Shown one piece after another: positions 6,945 through 14,444 of a stretch of 64,000 nt of DNA. Position numbers and translations under genes: made by a program. The notes beneath the pieces were generated by a model. It ran no database searches, was not told the origin of the DNA, and saw only the letters and a list, made by a program, of their open reading frames with translations. The stretch comes from Flavobacteriaceae bacterium MAR_2010_188 (GTDB lineage Bacteria; Bacteroidota; Bacteroidia; Flavobacteriales; Flavobacteriaceae), in assembly GCA_900104375.1 (NCBI GenBank), contig LT629302.1, positions 2,076,001 through 2,140,000 on the forward strand. Direction: 5' to 3'. The first letter of the stretch is position 1; each line of letters begins with the position of its first letter.

Positions 6945-7070
6945 AACACCATGTATAATTAATTGCTTTGGTCGTCGCTCATTTGGAAAATTCCTTCGGA
7001 ATTTTCTCGGGCAAGTTTTTGTTTACTAAATTAGTTGCTGTACCACGCAACTAATTATACACCAAACGTT
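6945..7070 (+). repeat. attC-like site 8, class A
   Basis: AAC-ACCATGTATAATTAATTGC; GGAAAATTCC/GGAATTTTC hairpin; TTAGTTGC/GCAACTAA hairpin; TTATACACCAAAC-GTT. R' arm matches the previous opening arm. The next cassette opens TTGCCATTA. Confidence 0.75.
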
Positions 7071-7088
7071 GCCATTAATTTGAAAAGA

Positions 7089-7583
7089 ATGAACAAACCA
7101 ACAATAATTGTACTTCTGATATTTCTAATTTCAAGTTGTTCAGATAATAATCAATCGGAAAATAAGATTATAGAAATCGAAAATCTGCGAGCGGAAAATG
7201 ATAGTCTGAAAAAAATTGTTGCGGAAATAAATAACAAATTTGTTTTTGACAGTATAACACTCCGAGATATTCCATACTACAAAAATACATACGAAATGAA
7301 CTCAAATGTTCGAGGCGAAATTGTATTTGTTGGATACAATAATGATAAACAAAACACTAGAGTAATCATGATTGATAGTATTTCTTATAACCCAAAGAAA
7401 CTGTATAATCCTGATACGCTTGCCTTGAAAATTGGCGGATTTCCTTATGAGAAGAAAATGGACTCTGAACAGATTTATTGGAGAGCCGAAGTCCACACAA
7501 AGCATAAATACGGTAAAGAGTTTGAAGCATCTTTATCAAATATTGCTCAAGTGAAAAAAAACTATGCACAACACAGTGTATAA
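7089..7583 (+). CDS. Putative lipoprotein whose end lies inside a site
   Basis: 164 residues from the ATG that gives the lipobox LIFLISSC; an in-frame start 54 bases upstream would lie in site 8. A short coiled coil (IENLRAENDSLKKIVAEINN) follows the lipidated Cys, then a part with GEIVFVGYNNDKQNTRVIMI. The last residues, AQHSV, and the stop are encoded by the next site. The closing arm (TGCACAA) does not match this cassette's opening arm (TTGCCATTA). Both facts suggest that a deletion or exchange joined the front of this gene to a foreign site and removed its natural C-terminus. Confidence 0.65.
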   Translation: MNKPTIIVLLIFLISSCSDNNQSENKIIEIENLRAENDSLKKIVAEINNKFVFDSITLRDIPYYKNTYEMNSNVRGEIVFVGYNNDKQNTRVIMIDSISYNPKKLYNPDTLALKIGGFPYEKKMDSEQIYWRAEVHTKHKYGKEFEASLSNIAQVKKNYAQHSV

Positions 7584-7695
7584 TTAATTGCTATGGGTAG
7601 TGCTCATCCGGAAAATTCCTTCGGAATTTTCTCTGGCAAGTATTTGTTTACTAAATTAGTTGCTGAAACACGCAACTAACCATACGCAAAACGAT
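7570..7695 (+). repeat. attC-like site 9, class A, GAT core
   Basis: AAC-ACAGTGTATAATTAATTGC; hairpins as in class A; right CATACGCAAAAC-GAT, with GAT replacing GTT. The following bases GTGCTTC match the DUF6090 cassette arm. Confidence 0.65.
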
Positions 7696-7722
7696 GTGCT
7701 TCATTACTAAAACCGCTAACCA

Positions 7723-8475
7723 ATGATTAAATTCTTTAGAAAAATTAGACAAAAAATGTTGACCGAAAACAAGTTCGGAAAATATTTGACGTATGCAATC
7801 GGAGAGATTATTCTGGTGGTTATTGGAATTCTGATTGCTTTACAAATCAACAACTGGAATCAAACCCGTAAAGAATATAAAGAAACAAATATCTTATTAA
7901 ATAATCTTAAGTTAGATGTTGAGGAAAACATCAAGAATCTGAAAGTGTTGCAAAAATCATTAGAGATTCGAAAAGATTATGCAGATTTTATTCTAAAATC
8001 ACTTGATGACCAAAAAGTAACCGATTCCACAACATTTATTTCGTCAATGATAAGGGTAGGTTGGATTATAGATTATTCTCAAACACTACCTACCTATGCT
8101 GAGATCATAAATTCAGGTAAGTTAATATATATTAATTCAGAAAATCTAAAAAATGAATTAGCTAGCTTCCAATCTCAATTTGAAGAAAAACAGCAAATTG
8201 CAACACCCGCTAATCTTGTGCTAAAAGAAACCGATAGATTGGCTATAGGCCACCTTGATGGAATACCTGAATCTTCAAGTTTAATTAAACCTATTTCATC
8301 CTATCCAGGAGTAAGGTTTGATTTGAAGTCTATTGCCTCGGACACTGAATTTTATAAAAGTGTAAAATATATTTCTTATCAATCCGCTGGCACAAAAAGC
8401 TATTTAAATGACAACTTTACAATAAGGTTAGAAAGAATAAAAAGTTTGATAGACAATGAACTTAAAAAGAAATGA
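7723..8475 (+). CDS. DUF6090 family membrane protein (paralogue 1)
   Basis: 250 residues. The N-terminus is the DUF6090 hallmark: MIKFFRKIRQKMLTENKFGK, then one membrane helix (residues ~25-47) rich in I/V/L and ending LQINNWNQ. The remainder is a mostly helical extracytoplasmic domain with DVEENIKNLKVLQ near its start and NSGKLIYINSENLKNELASF in the middle, the segment best kept among paralogues. The family is frequent in Flavobacteriia and its function is unknown. The cassette opens with GTGCTTC and closes with AAGCACAA, as in all five copies in this window. Confidence 0.85.
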   Translation: MIKFFRKIRQKMLTENKFGKYLTYAIGEIILVVIGILIALQINNWNQTRKEYKETNILLNNLKLDVEENIKNLKVLQKSLEIRKDYADFILKSLDDQKVTDSTTFISSMIRVGWIIDYSQTLPTYAEIINSGKLIYINSENLKNELASFQSQFEEKQQIATPANLVLKETDRLAIGHLDGIPESSSLIKPISSYPGVRFDLKSIASDTEFYKSVKYISYQSAGTKSYLNDNFTIRLERIKSLIDNELKKK

Positions 8476-8510
8476 CCAATGATAAAATTCTTTAAAAAAA
8501 TAACGAAAGC
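8473..8510 (+). pseudogene. Stub of a second DUF6090 gene start
   Basis: Directly after the DUF6090 stop, ACCAATGATAAAATTCTTTA repeats the start region of a DUF6090 gene and then runs straight into TAACGAAAGCACAAC, the usual cassette end. This looks like a second tandem gene that was almost completely deleted. Confidence 0.6.
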
Positions 8511-8512
8511 AC

Positions 8513-8663
8513 AACACCGTGTATAATTAATTGCTATGGCTAGTGCTTATCCGGAAAATTCCTCCAAGACGCTAAAGGTCGTGGCAGGTCGGAATTTTCT
8601 CTGGCAAGTATTTGTTTACTAAATTAGTTGCTTGACCACGCAACTAACCATACACCAAACGTT
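8513..8663 (+). repeat. attC-like site 10, class A with nested hairpin insertion
   Basis: Class A site that is 25 bp longer than usual because the loop of the GAAAATTCC/GGAATTTTC hairpin holds CCAAGACGCTAAAGGTCGTGG-CAGGT. Right end CATACACCAAAC-GTT. Confidence 0.75.
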
Positions 8664-8709
8664 GTGCTTCATACTTACTCACTGTAGCGGAGTCAAAACC
8701 ATTTTTTTG

Positions 8710-8717
8710 TATCTTTG
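8710..8717 (+). promoter_or_regulatory. -7 promoter element
   Basis: TATCTTTG, 19 bases before the antitoxin ATG. Confidence 0.45.
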
Positions 8718-8735
8718 ATTATTATAAAAAATAAT

Positions 8736-8954
8736 ATGGATATTCAATCAACAAAAATCGAATTAGTAAAAACAATTTTAGCGATTGAAAATAATGAATT
8801 TATTCAAAAAGTCGCTGATTTCATAAGTAGAGAAAAAGTTGATTTCTGGAATGAATTAAGTGCTTCACAACAAAATGAAATCAAACAAGGAATCGAAGAA
8901 CTTGATAATGGAAAAAGAGTGTCCTATGATTCATTTTTGAAGAAAATTTCTTAA
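8736..8954 (+). CDS. Antitoxin of a ParE-type module
   Basis: 72 residues from the ATG (the upstream TTG would fall within the promoter element). It reads MDIQSTKIELVKTILAIENN, then VDFWNELSASQQNEIKQGIE, then LDNGKRVSYDSFLKKIS. The W.ELS..Q..EI..GI..L..G.....DSFL pattern is that of small Bacteroidetes antitoxins paired with RelE/ParE toxins. Its stop overlaps the toxin ATG (TAATG). Confidence 0.8.
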   Translation: MDIQSTKIELVKTILAIENNEFIQKVADFISREKVDFWNELSASQQNEIKQGIEELDNGKRVSYDSFLKKIS

Positions 8955-9256
8955 TGAACGTATTTTTATCCGAACTCGCGGAATCTAAACTTCTTAAATT
9001 ATCCGATTACCTCGCAGAAAACTGGAACTTAAAAACACGAGATAAGTTTATCGAAAAGCTTTCAGAGAAGATTAAGCAAATTTCAATACAGCCACAAAGT
9101 TGTCCTGAATCGTCTGAATTTAAAGGTCTTTACAAATGTGTTGTAACTAAACAGACGATTTTCTACTATCGAATCTCGATTGAAATAAGAGAGATTGAAA
9201 TAATCACAATATTTGACACGAGACAAAATCCTGATAAATTAAAAAAGGATATCTGA
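8954..9256 (+). CDS. ParE/RelE-family toxin
   Basis: 100 residues. ParE core: VFLSELAESKLLKLSDYLAE, RDKFIEKLSEKIKQISIQPQ, GLYKCVVTKQTIFYYRIS and the closing ITIFDTRQNPDKLKKDI. Coupled to its antitoxin by a one-base stop/start overlap. Length and the FDTRQNP signature are normal for the family, so it should be active. Confidence 0.85.
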   Translation: MNVFLSELAESKLLKLSDYLAENWNLKTRDKFIEKLSEKIKQISIQPQSCPESSEFKGLYKCVVTKQTIFYYRISIEIREIEIITIFDTRQNPDKLKKDI

Positions 9257-9274
9257 TAGAAAAGTACGAAAGCC

Positions 9275-9399
9275 CAACAATGTGTAAGCGCAATAACGGT
9301 TGAATTTCCTAATCGGAAATCCGAACCGTTTTGCTTAACTTGTGCTAAACCGAAATTCGGTCGGTGTCAGTCCGTCACTGAACGCTTACACCGAACGTT
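9275..9399 (+). repeat. attC-like site 11, class C
   Basis: AAC-AATGTGTAAGCGCAATAACGG at the left; CGCTTACACCGAAC-GTT at the right. GTGTAAGCG pairs with CGCTTACAC. Internal hairpins GGTT/AACC and GATTTCC-like. The sequence is unlike class A but the length, 125 bp, is the same. Confidence 0.75.
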
Positions 9400-9448
9400 A
9401 GCAAACATTAAAACTCACTCCAAAGTTTACAATTAACGAAACTTATTA

Positions 9449-9456
9449 TATATTTG
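9449..9456 (+). promoter_or_regulatory. -7 promoter element of HigBA copy 2
   Basis: TATATTTG, in the same position as in copy 1. Confidence 0.5.
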
Positions 9457-9481
9457 TATTGTATTTGACTTACAACCAAAA

Positions 9482-9823
9482 ATGATAAAACGATTTGAAA
9501 CGAAATTATTAGAAGAAGCTTTTGAATTTATTGAAAAACAAAATCTTAAAACTAGAAAGAAAATATTTCAAAATATAAGAAGAGCGGAACAACAATCTGA
9601 CCCAAAGTTCTTTAAAAAACTGACAAATGATATTTGGGAATTTAGAACATTATATTCTGGAATTCAATACAGACTTTTAGCTTTTTGGGACAAAGAAAAT
9701 AAAACCGAAACTCTTGTTTTTGCAACACACGGAATTGTAAAGAAAACGAGCAAGGTTGACAAAAAAGAGATTGACAAAGCGGATAAGATTAAAGAAACAT
9801 ATTTTAAAAATAAAAAGAAATGA
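9482..9823 (+). CDS. HigB-like toxin, Gp49 family (copy 2)
   Basis: Identical in protein to the copy at 3608-3949, with the flanking cassette sequence conserved too. In this copy the opening arm is TTAGCAAAC and pairs perfectly with the closing GTTTGCTAA; copy 1 has a G at the fourth position. This is therefore closer to the ancestral cassette end. The partner antitoxin is frameshifted, so the toxin may depend on antitoxin from copy 1. Confidence 0.85.
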   Translation: MIKRFETKLLEEAFEFIEKQNLKTRKKIFQNIRRAEQQSDPKFFKKLTNDIWEFRTLYSGIQYRLLAFWDKENKTETLVFATHGIVKKTSKVDKKEIDKADKIKETYFKNKKK

Positions 9824-10106
9824 AAAGTTACACTTTAGATCAAGCAGAAGACCTTTTAATTGGAAAAAAGGGAACTGAAGAACGTGAGGAATATGAATTT
9901 GAGTTAAAACTTGAATTGATAGGAGATATGATAAAAACTGCTCGAAAAAAAGAAAACTGACTCAAGAGCAATTAGGAGAATTAGTTGGAGTAAAAAAAGC
10001 ACAAATATCTAGACTTGAAAACAGTACTGGAAATGTGACATTTGAAACTGTAATGCGAATTTTTAATGCTTTAGGAGCAAAACTGAATTTAAATCTTCAA
10101 ATGTAA
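9820..10106 (+). pseudogene. Frameshifted HigA-like antitoxin (copy 2)
   Basis: The same gene as 3946-4233 but with seven instead of eight A after CTCG. The reading frame is lost inside the recognition domain, right after the KTARKK-like segment, and stops within two codons. The remaining sequence in the other frame is intact through NLNLQM-stop. A homopolymer sequencing error is a possible alternative. Confidence 0.8.
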
Positions 10107-10120
10107 AAATAACGTTTGCT

Positions 10121-10245
10121 AACACCGTGTATAATTAATTGCTTGGTTCACGCCTTCTTGGAAAATCCTTCGGATTTTCCTCTGGTTCGTTCCATTTTTG
10201 CTAAATTAGGTGCTTAAACACGCAACTATTCTTACACCAAACGTT
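10121..10245 (+). repeat. attC-like site 12, class A
   Basis: AAC-ACCGTGTATAATTAATTGC; GGAAAATCC hairpin; right TTACACCAAAC-GTT. R' arm GTTTGCTAA is a perfect match to TTAGCAAAC. The next cassette opens TTGTGTACA. Confidence 0.75.
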
Positions 10246-10264
10246 GTGTACAATACGGGTACGG

Positions 10265-11563
10265 TAAAGGGACATCCTTTACAGAGTTAAAGGGACATAG
10301 TTTACAGTTTTAAGATTCATAAATTACTTGAAAAAGTGATTTAACATGGTCTGGAAAGCACAAACTAAAATGGAACAAAAGGTAGAATATATTCATGAAT
10401 GGTTAACTCAAAACTATTCCATCACAGAACTTTGTAGGTCATTTAATATATCAAGGCCCACCGCTTACAAGCTGATCTCCCGGTATAAAAAAATGGGCCT
10501 CTCGGGACTGATCGAGCATCGAAGAGCGCCAATCAATCATCCCAACAGGACCGATCCTAAAGTCGAGGAATCGATCTTAAAATTAAAACACAAACACATG
10601 CTTTGGGGTGCGAAAAAGATCCGCATTTTGTTGTTTAAACAGTATCCCGAAGAACTAATTCCTAGTGTGGTTACCGTTCACAACATCCTCTCAAAAAACG
10701 GTCTGGTCAAACCCCAAAAGCGAAGCAGAAGGGTCAAGCCTGTATTCCCGATCTTCGACCCTAAGAAGTGCAATGAAGTCTGGAGCGCAGATTACAAGGG
10801 CAAGTTTTTGATGGGTAATAAGATTTACTGTCACCCGCTTACCATTGCCGATTCCAAGAGCAGGTTTTTGTTTACTGCAAAAGGACATTACAAAGAGAAC
10901 CTTATCTCTGCCAAGCAAGAGTTTACAAAGGTCTTTAGAAAGTATGGTATCCCCAGACAGATACATACCGACAACGGAAGTCCCTTTGGATCCGTGGCTG
11001 CCATCCAGAGATACACCAGGTTATCTTATTGGTTTATTGAACTGGGAATCGATCCTGTTTATTCCGATCCAGCAAGACCGGACCAGAACGGACGGCACGA
11101 GCGTATGCACCGTGATCTAAAAGCAGCTTGCGCTAAACCTTCGGCATTCGATCTTAGGCCCAACAACGTAGTTTAAATAGGTTTGTAAAAGAATACAATC
11201 ACATTAGGCCCCATGAATCTTTAGCTATGAGAACACCTGCAGATTGTCATGATTTTTCCAATAGACCATACCCTGAAAAGATCTCAAAATATGACTACCC
11301 AACAACCATGAAAGTGATGAAGGTATGTCAAAATGGGGCCATGCGATGGAAGTCATATTACTGGGTATACCTAACTTCAGCTCTCAAGGGAAAGTACGTC
11401 GGTGCTGAAGATCAGGGACACGGAATTTGGAGAGTATTTTATAGAGACGTATTTTTAGGTTACTTTAACGAAAAGAACATAAGAGACAAACAGGTATCAA
11501 TTAGGCTAAGTCAGAATCTTGTGTAAAGCATGTGACTTTAACTCTGTAAACTATGTGCCTTAA
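10265..11563 (+). mobile_element. IS481-family insertion sequence inside a cassette
   Basis: Bounded by inverted repeats: TTAAAGGGACATAGTTTACA at the left (with a related outer copy, TAAAGGGACATCCTTTACAG) and CTGTAAACTATGTGCCTTAA at the right. It holds one DDE transposase gene, now frameshifted. It lies just after the opening arm TTGTGTACA of this cassette, whose closing arm TGTACACAA is still present beyond the next gene, so the insertion happened after the cassette joined the array or travelled with it. Exact ends and target duplication were not resolved. Confidence 0.7.
10346..11526 (+). pseudogene. IS481-family DDE transposase, frameshifted
   Basis: N-terminal helix-turn-helix (NYSITELCRSFNISRPTAYK), then an rve-type DDE core with D in VWSADYKGKF, D in HTDNGSPFGS and E in NGRHERMHRDLK. 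The frame breaks near 11157, where AFDLR is followed by a stop 5 codons on. The remainder reads on in another frame as QQRSLNRFVKEYNHIRPHES and down to RLSQNLV. A one-base loss explains it. Without it the protein would be about 390 residues, near family length. The element is probably inactive. Confidence 0.8.
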
Positions 11564-11573
11564 CGAACATACG

Positions 11574-12110
11574 ATGAAACGAACTTTAAACATACTTCTG
11601 ATACTAATTTCAACTTTGAGTTATTCTCAAAATAGCTCGGAATTTGACGTTTTTAAAAAAATTATTGATCACGAAATTGGAAAAGGAACATTAGGAATTT
11701 ATATCCAATGTGAAAAACCTAAAACTTTTTTTGACTATAAGGATTTTAAAGAGCAAACTGGACTTGAAGTACCTGAAAACATATTAAAAGAAATTGAAAT
11801 AAACGGAACAAAAAGGAGTAACGGCATTTGGAAGTCGGAAATATTGAGCGGATTAAGTTATGGCTCGGACTCTATTAAAAGTAAAAAGTGTTTGACAACA
11901 AATAACGCTGAACGGTTATTTAAAAAGACGAAATTAAGGCAAACAATTCTTATCATTAGTGAGCCAATCTTTGACAATAACTATGAAAATTGTGTTGTTT
12001 CAGTAACCCATAGGAAATTTATTGGAAGTGCCTATGGACATAGCTACTTCTTAAAAAAGGTTTATGGATTGTGGACTGTAATCGTCATATATGGAATATG
12101 GATGACGTAA
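11574..12110 (+). CDS. Secreted protein of unknown function
   Basis: 178 residues from the ATG that gives a signal peptide, MKRTLNILLILISTLSYSQ. The mature part contains KKIIDHEIGKGTLGIYIQ and GLEVPENILKEIEINGT, and ends KVYGLWTVIVIYGIWMT, where the terminal residues look unnatural and may reflect a late frameshift. No family recognised. It is the original gene of the cassette interrupted upstream by the IS481 element; its own promoter may be lost. Confidence 0.65.
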   Translation: MKRTLNILLILISTLSYSQNSSEFDVFKKIIDHEIGKGTLGIYIQCEKPKTFFDYKDFKEQTGLEVPENILKEIEINGTKRSNGIWKSEILSGLSYGSDSIKSKKCLTTNNAERLFKKTKLRQTILIISEPIFDNNYENCVVSVTHRKFIGSAYGHSYFLKKVYGLWTVIVIYGIWMT

Positions 12111-12126
12111 AAAAAGTACTGTACAC

Positions 12127-12251
12127 AACACTGTGTAAGCGCAATAACGGTTGAATTTCCTAATCGGAAATCCGAACCGTTTTGCTTAACTTCTGCTAAA
12201 CCGAAATTAGGTCGGTGTCAGTCCGTTACTGAAACGCTTACACCGACCGTT
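12127..12251 (+). repeat. attC-like site 13, class C
   Basis: Near-identical to site 11: AAC-ACTGTGTAAGCGCAATAACGG; right CGCTTACACCGACC-GTT. R' arm TGTACACAA matches the opening arm of the IS-bearing cassette, 9 of 9. Confidence 0.75.
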
Positions 12252-12276
12252 GGCAACAATTTGGAAACGATGCGTA

Positions 12277-12298
12277 TTTGGTGTATATTTACACCAGA
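12277..12298 (+). promoter_or_regulatory. Operator over ParD promoter, copy 2
   Basis: TTTGGTGTA and TACACCAGA; one base in the right arm differs from copy 1, which has a perfect palindrome. Confidence 0.5.
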
Positions 12299-12308
12299 TA
12301 ATTAAATT

Positions 12309-12548
12309 ATGGCAAGACAAAGTATATCATTCACAAAGCCGAACGATGAATGGCTAAAAACTCAAGTGGACAAAAACGAATATTCTAGCAAGAGTGAACT
12401 CGTAAATGATTTAATCAGACAAGCTAGAAAACAACAAGTTGAAATTAACTGGATTCGTGCTAAATTGGAAAAAGCTGAAAACAGCGGATTTACAAGCGAA
12501 AGTAAAAATGACATTTTAGCTCAATCAAAGTCTTTACTTAATGACTAA
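12309..12548 (+). CDS. ParD-like antitoxin (copy 2)
   Basis: Identical in protein to the copy at 2861-3100, in a duplicated cassette with the same arms (TTGGCAACA/TGTTGCCAA). It is again followed by a ParE frame with the same internal TAG. The duplicated block spans the whole cassette and the downstream site, with few differences, so it moved or was copied as a cassette unit. Confidence 0.85.
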   Translation: MARQSISFTKPNDEWLKTQVDKNEYSSKSELVNDLIRQARKQQVEINWIRAKLEKAENSGFTSESKNDILAQSKSLLND

Positions 12549-12828
12549 ATACAAATTAAGTAACGATGCGAAAAATGACTTGATAAGAATTCATCATTAC
12601 GGAGTGAGAAAATTTGGAATGACTCAAGCGGATAAATACTTCGAATCATTTTTTGAATAGTTTGACATTATTTCTCAAAGACCATATTCTTTCGAATCCG
12701 TTGATTATATAAAAAAAGATTATAGACGCTGTGTTTCTGGAATTGATAGTATTTACTTCAAAGTAAATGAGAATACTGTTGAAATAATGGCAATTGTTGG
12801 AAGACAAGATTTGAATGAAAAATTATAG
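12541..12828 (+). pseudogene. ParE toxin with nonsense codon (copy 2)
   Basis: Same 95-codon frame as copy 1, starting ATG over the ParD stop, with TAG at codon 40 and an otherwise intact ParE sequence to the closing GRQDLNEKL. The shared TAG shows that the duplication came after the mutation. Confidence 0.8.
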
Positions 12829-12849
12829 AGAAAATAAAAAACTGTTGCC

Positions 12850-12973
12850 AACAAAGTGTATAAACCATGGCTTATTCTAGCTCATCTGGAAAATCCTGCG
12901 GATTTTCCTCCGGCAAGTATCCTTTTAGAGGGTTCCGTAACGAATCCGCGCCACGGTCGATACACGTAACGTT
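12850..12973 (+). repeat. attC-like site 14, class A variant (twin of site 3)
   Basis: AAC-AAAGTGTATAAACCATGG to GATACACGTAAC-GTT, nearly identical to site 3. The next cassette opens TTGGCTGAA and closes TTCAGCTAA: a match except for the fourth base of the box. Confidence 0.75.
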
Positions 12974-13006
12974 GGCTGAAATGCGCCTACAATGCATATA
13001 AGTATT

Positions 13007-13822
13007 CTAATTCACCGACACTGTTACTTTTAAAAAAGTGGCAGGTATCGACGTTTTACTTTTGTCGGAACTTTTGTTTTGATTACTGAACAATTCTTCC
13101 AATTCGATTTGAAGATCTTCAGCCTTACCATTTTTCTCAGCAGCTTCAAAGGCATTCATAGTAGGACCATAATAGTTCTTGAATACCTCTACTAATCTAA
13201 TTGGTGAGTAATCGGCATCAAATGTGAACGTTTCATGTGTAAAGGATACATCTTCATTTGCTATTCCTGCTTTATTAAAGCGGTCTAAAACATTTTCCTC
13301 AATTCCCCATAACATTGGACTGACAAATCCTTCTGGCGGCGGCGGTGAATAGGCGGAACTAATTTTTAATATTTGAGCTACCAAAGTTGGATCAGCAGGA
13401 ATCCAGTTCCCCATAATAATTTTTCCACCTTTACGAGTCACTCTCACCATTTCTTTTGCAACATCAAATGGCTTGGGAGCGAACATGGCTCCAAAAATGC
13501 TGACTGTCAAATCAAAAGTTTGATCATCTATATTATACAAATCAGTCGCGTCGCCCTCCTGGAATGTGCAATTTTCTAAACCTTCACTTTGCGCTCGATG
13601 ATTACCTGCTTGAACTAAATTTTGAGCTATATCAACTCCTAGAACTGTTGCTCCGAGTTTTGCCTCAGGGATTGCTGTTGTACCATCACCACACCCTAAA
13701 TCAAGTACTTTGTAGCCATTCTTGATGTCAAACTTGCTAACCAATGCCGCTCCGCTTTCGCGCATTGTTTCGGCAATTTTAGTGAAATCACCTTTTTCCC
13801 ATAATGCTTTGTTTGGATTCAT
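13007..13822 (-). CDS. SAM-dependent class I methyltransferase
   Basis: 271 residues from the ATG giving MNPNKALWEKGDFTKIAETM; an ATG 33 bases upstream is possible but adds no conserved sequence. Rossmann motif I is VLDLGCGDGTTAIPEAKLGA, followed by LGVDIAQNLVQAG, EGDATDLYNID and a post-motif VRVTRKGGKIIMGNWIP. This is the Methyltransf_11/25 type with a small-molecule substrate that cannot be named. It is one of the few cassette genes on the - strand, so it must be expressed from its own promoter at the cassette's right end. Arms: TTGGCTGAA/TTCAGCTAA. Confidence 0.85.
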   Translation of the reverse strand: MNPNKALWEKGDFTKIAETMRESGAALVSKFDIKNGYKVLDLGCGDGTTAIPEAKLGATVLGVDIAQNLVQAGNHRAQSEGLENCTFQEGDATDLYNIDDQTFDLTVSIFGAMFAPKPFDVAKEMVRVTRKGGKIIMGNWIPADPTLVAQILKISSAYSPPPPEGFVSPMLWGIEENVLDRFNKAGIANEDVSFTHETFTFDADYSPIRLVEVFKNYYGPTMNAFEAAEKNGKAEDLQIELEELFSNQNKSSDKSKTSIPATFLKVTVSVN

Positions 13823-13891
13823 AATTTTGATATTTAAACATCTAAAAGTAAGCATTTTAAGTCACGAAAAATAATTAAAAGTACTTCAGCT

Positions 13892-14014
13892 AACATCGGC
13901 TATAAGACATTGCTGCATTTTGCCTGCCGGAAGATTTCAGTTCCATTTATATTTTTAACTTGCAGAAAATACTCAGCTTGCCAGGTCGCAACGATCTCAT
14001 AGCCGGAGAGCGTT
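13892..14014 (+). repeat. attC-like site 15, class D
   Basis: AAC-ATCGGCTATAAGACATTGC at the left; ATCTCATAGCCGGAGAGC-GTT at the right. CGGCTATAAG pairs with CTCATAGCCG. 123 bp, otherwise unlike class A. The next cassette opens TTAGCTTTA. Confidence 0.65.
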
Positions 14015-14068
14015 AGCTTTAATGCTAGTCAAACTCCAAATGTTTCCATATAATTCAACTTATTTGAT

Positions 14069-14076
14069 TATATTTG
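14069..14076 (+). promoter_or_regulatory. -7 promoter element
   Basis: TATATTTG, 25 bases before the toxin ATG, as in the other HigBA cassettes. Confidence 0.5.
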
Positions 14077-14101
14077 TCTTCTAAATGGGCACATAAACAG
14101 A

Positions 14102-14434
14102 ATGGAGAAAAGATTTGAAGTCGTTTTTCTTGAACAAGCTATTGATTTTATGTCAAAGGTCGACAAGAAAGCAAAAGCGAAGATTTACTATAATCTGGAC
14201 AAGGCCACATTTGGACTTGACCCAAAGCTGTTCAAAAAATTGACCGAGGACATTTGGGAATTTAGAACCCTTTACCAAGGTATTCAATACCGACTTTTTG
14301 CTTTTTGGGACAAAACAGACAAGACCGAAACGCTTGTCCTATCGACACATGGGATGGTCAAGAAAGTGAGTAAAGTACCCAAATCGGAAATTGAGAAAGC
14401 ATTGAAAATTAGAGCTGAATATTTTAACCAATAA
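14102..14434 (+). CDS. HigB-like toxin, Gp49 family (third type)
   Basis: 110 residues, clearly related to the copies at 3608 and 9482 but diverged: VFLEQAIDFMSKVDKKAKAK, DPKLFKKLTEDIWEFRTLYQ, IQYRLFAFWDKTDKTETLVL, STHGMVKKVSKVPKSEIEKA. Codon use is richer in GC than in the other copies, so it has a separate history. The cassette's opening (TTAGCTTTA) and closing (CTGGCAA) arms do not match, so this may be a hybrid of two cassettes. Confidence 0.85.
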   Translation: MEKRFEVVFLEQAIDFMSKVDKKAKAKIYYNLDKATFGLDPKLFKKLTEDIWEFRTLYQGIQYRLFAFWDKTDKTETLVLSTHGMVKKVSKVPKSEIEKALKIRAEYFNQ

Positions 14435-14444
14435 ACGTTAGGTT

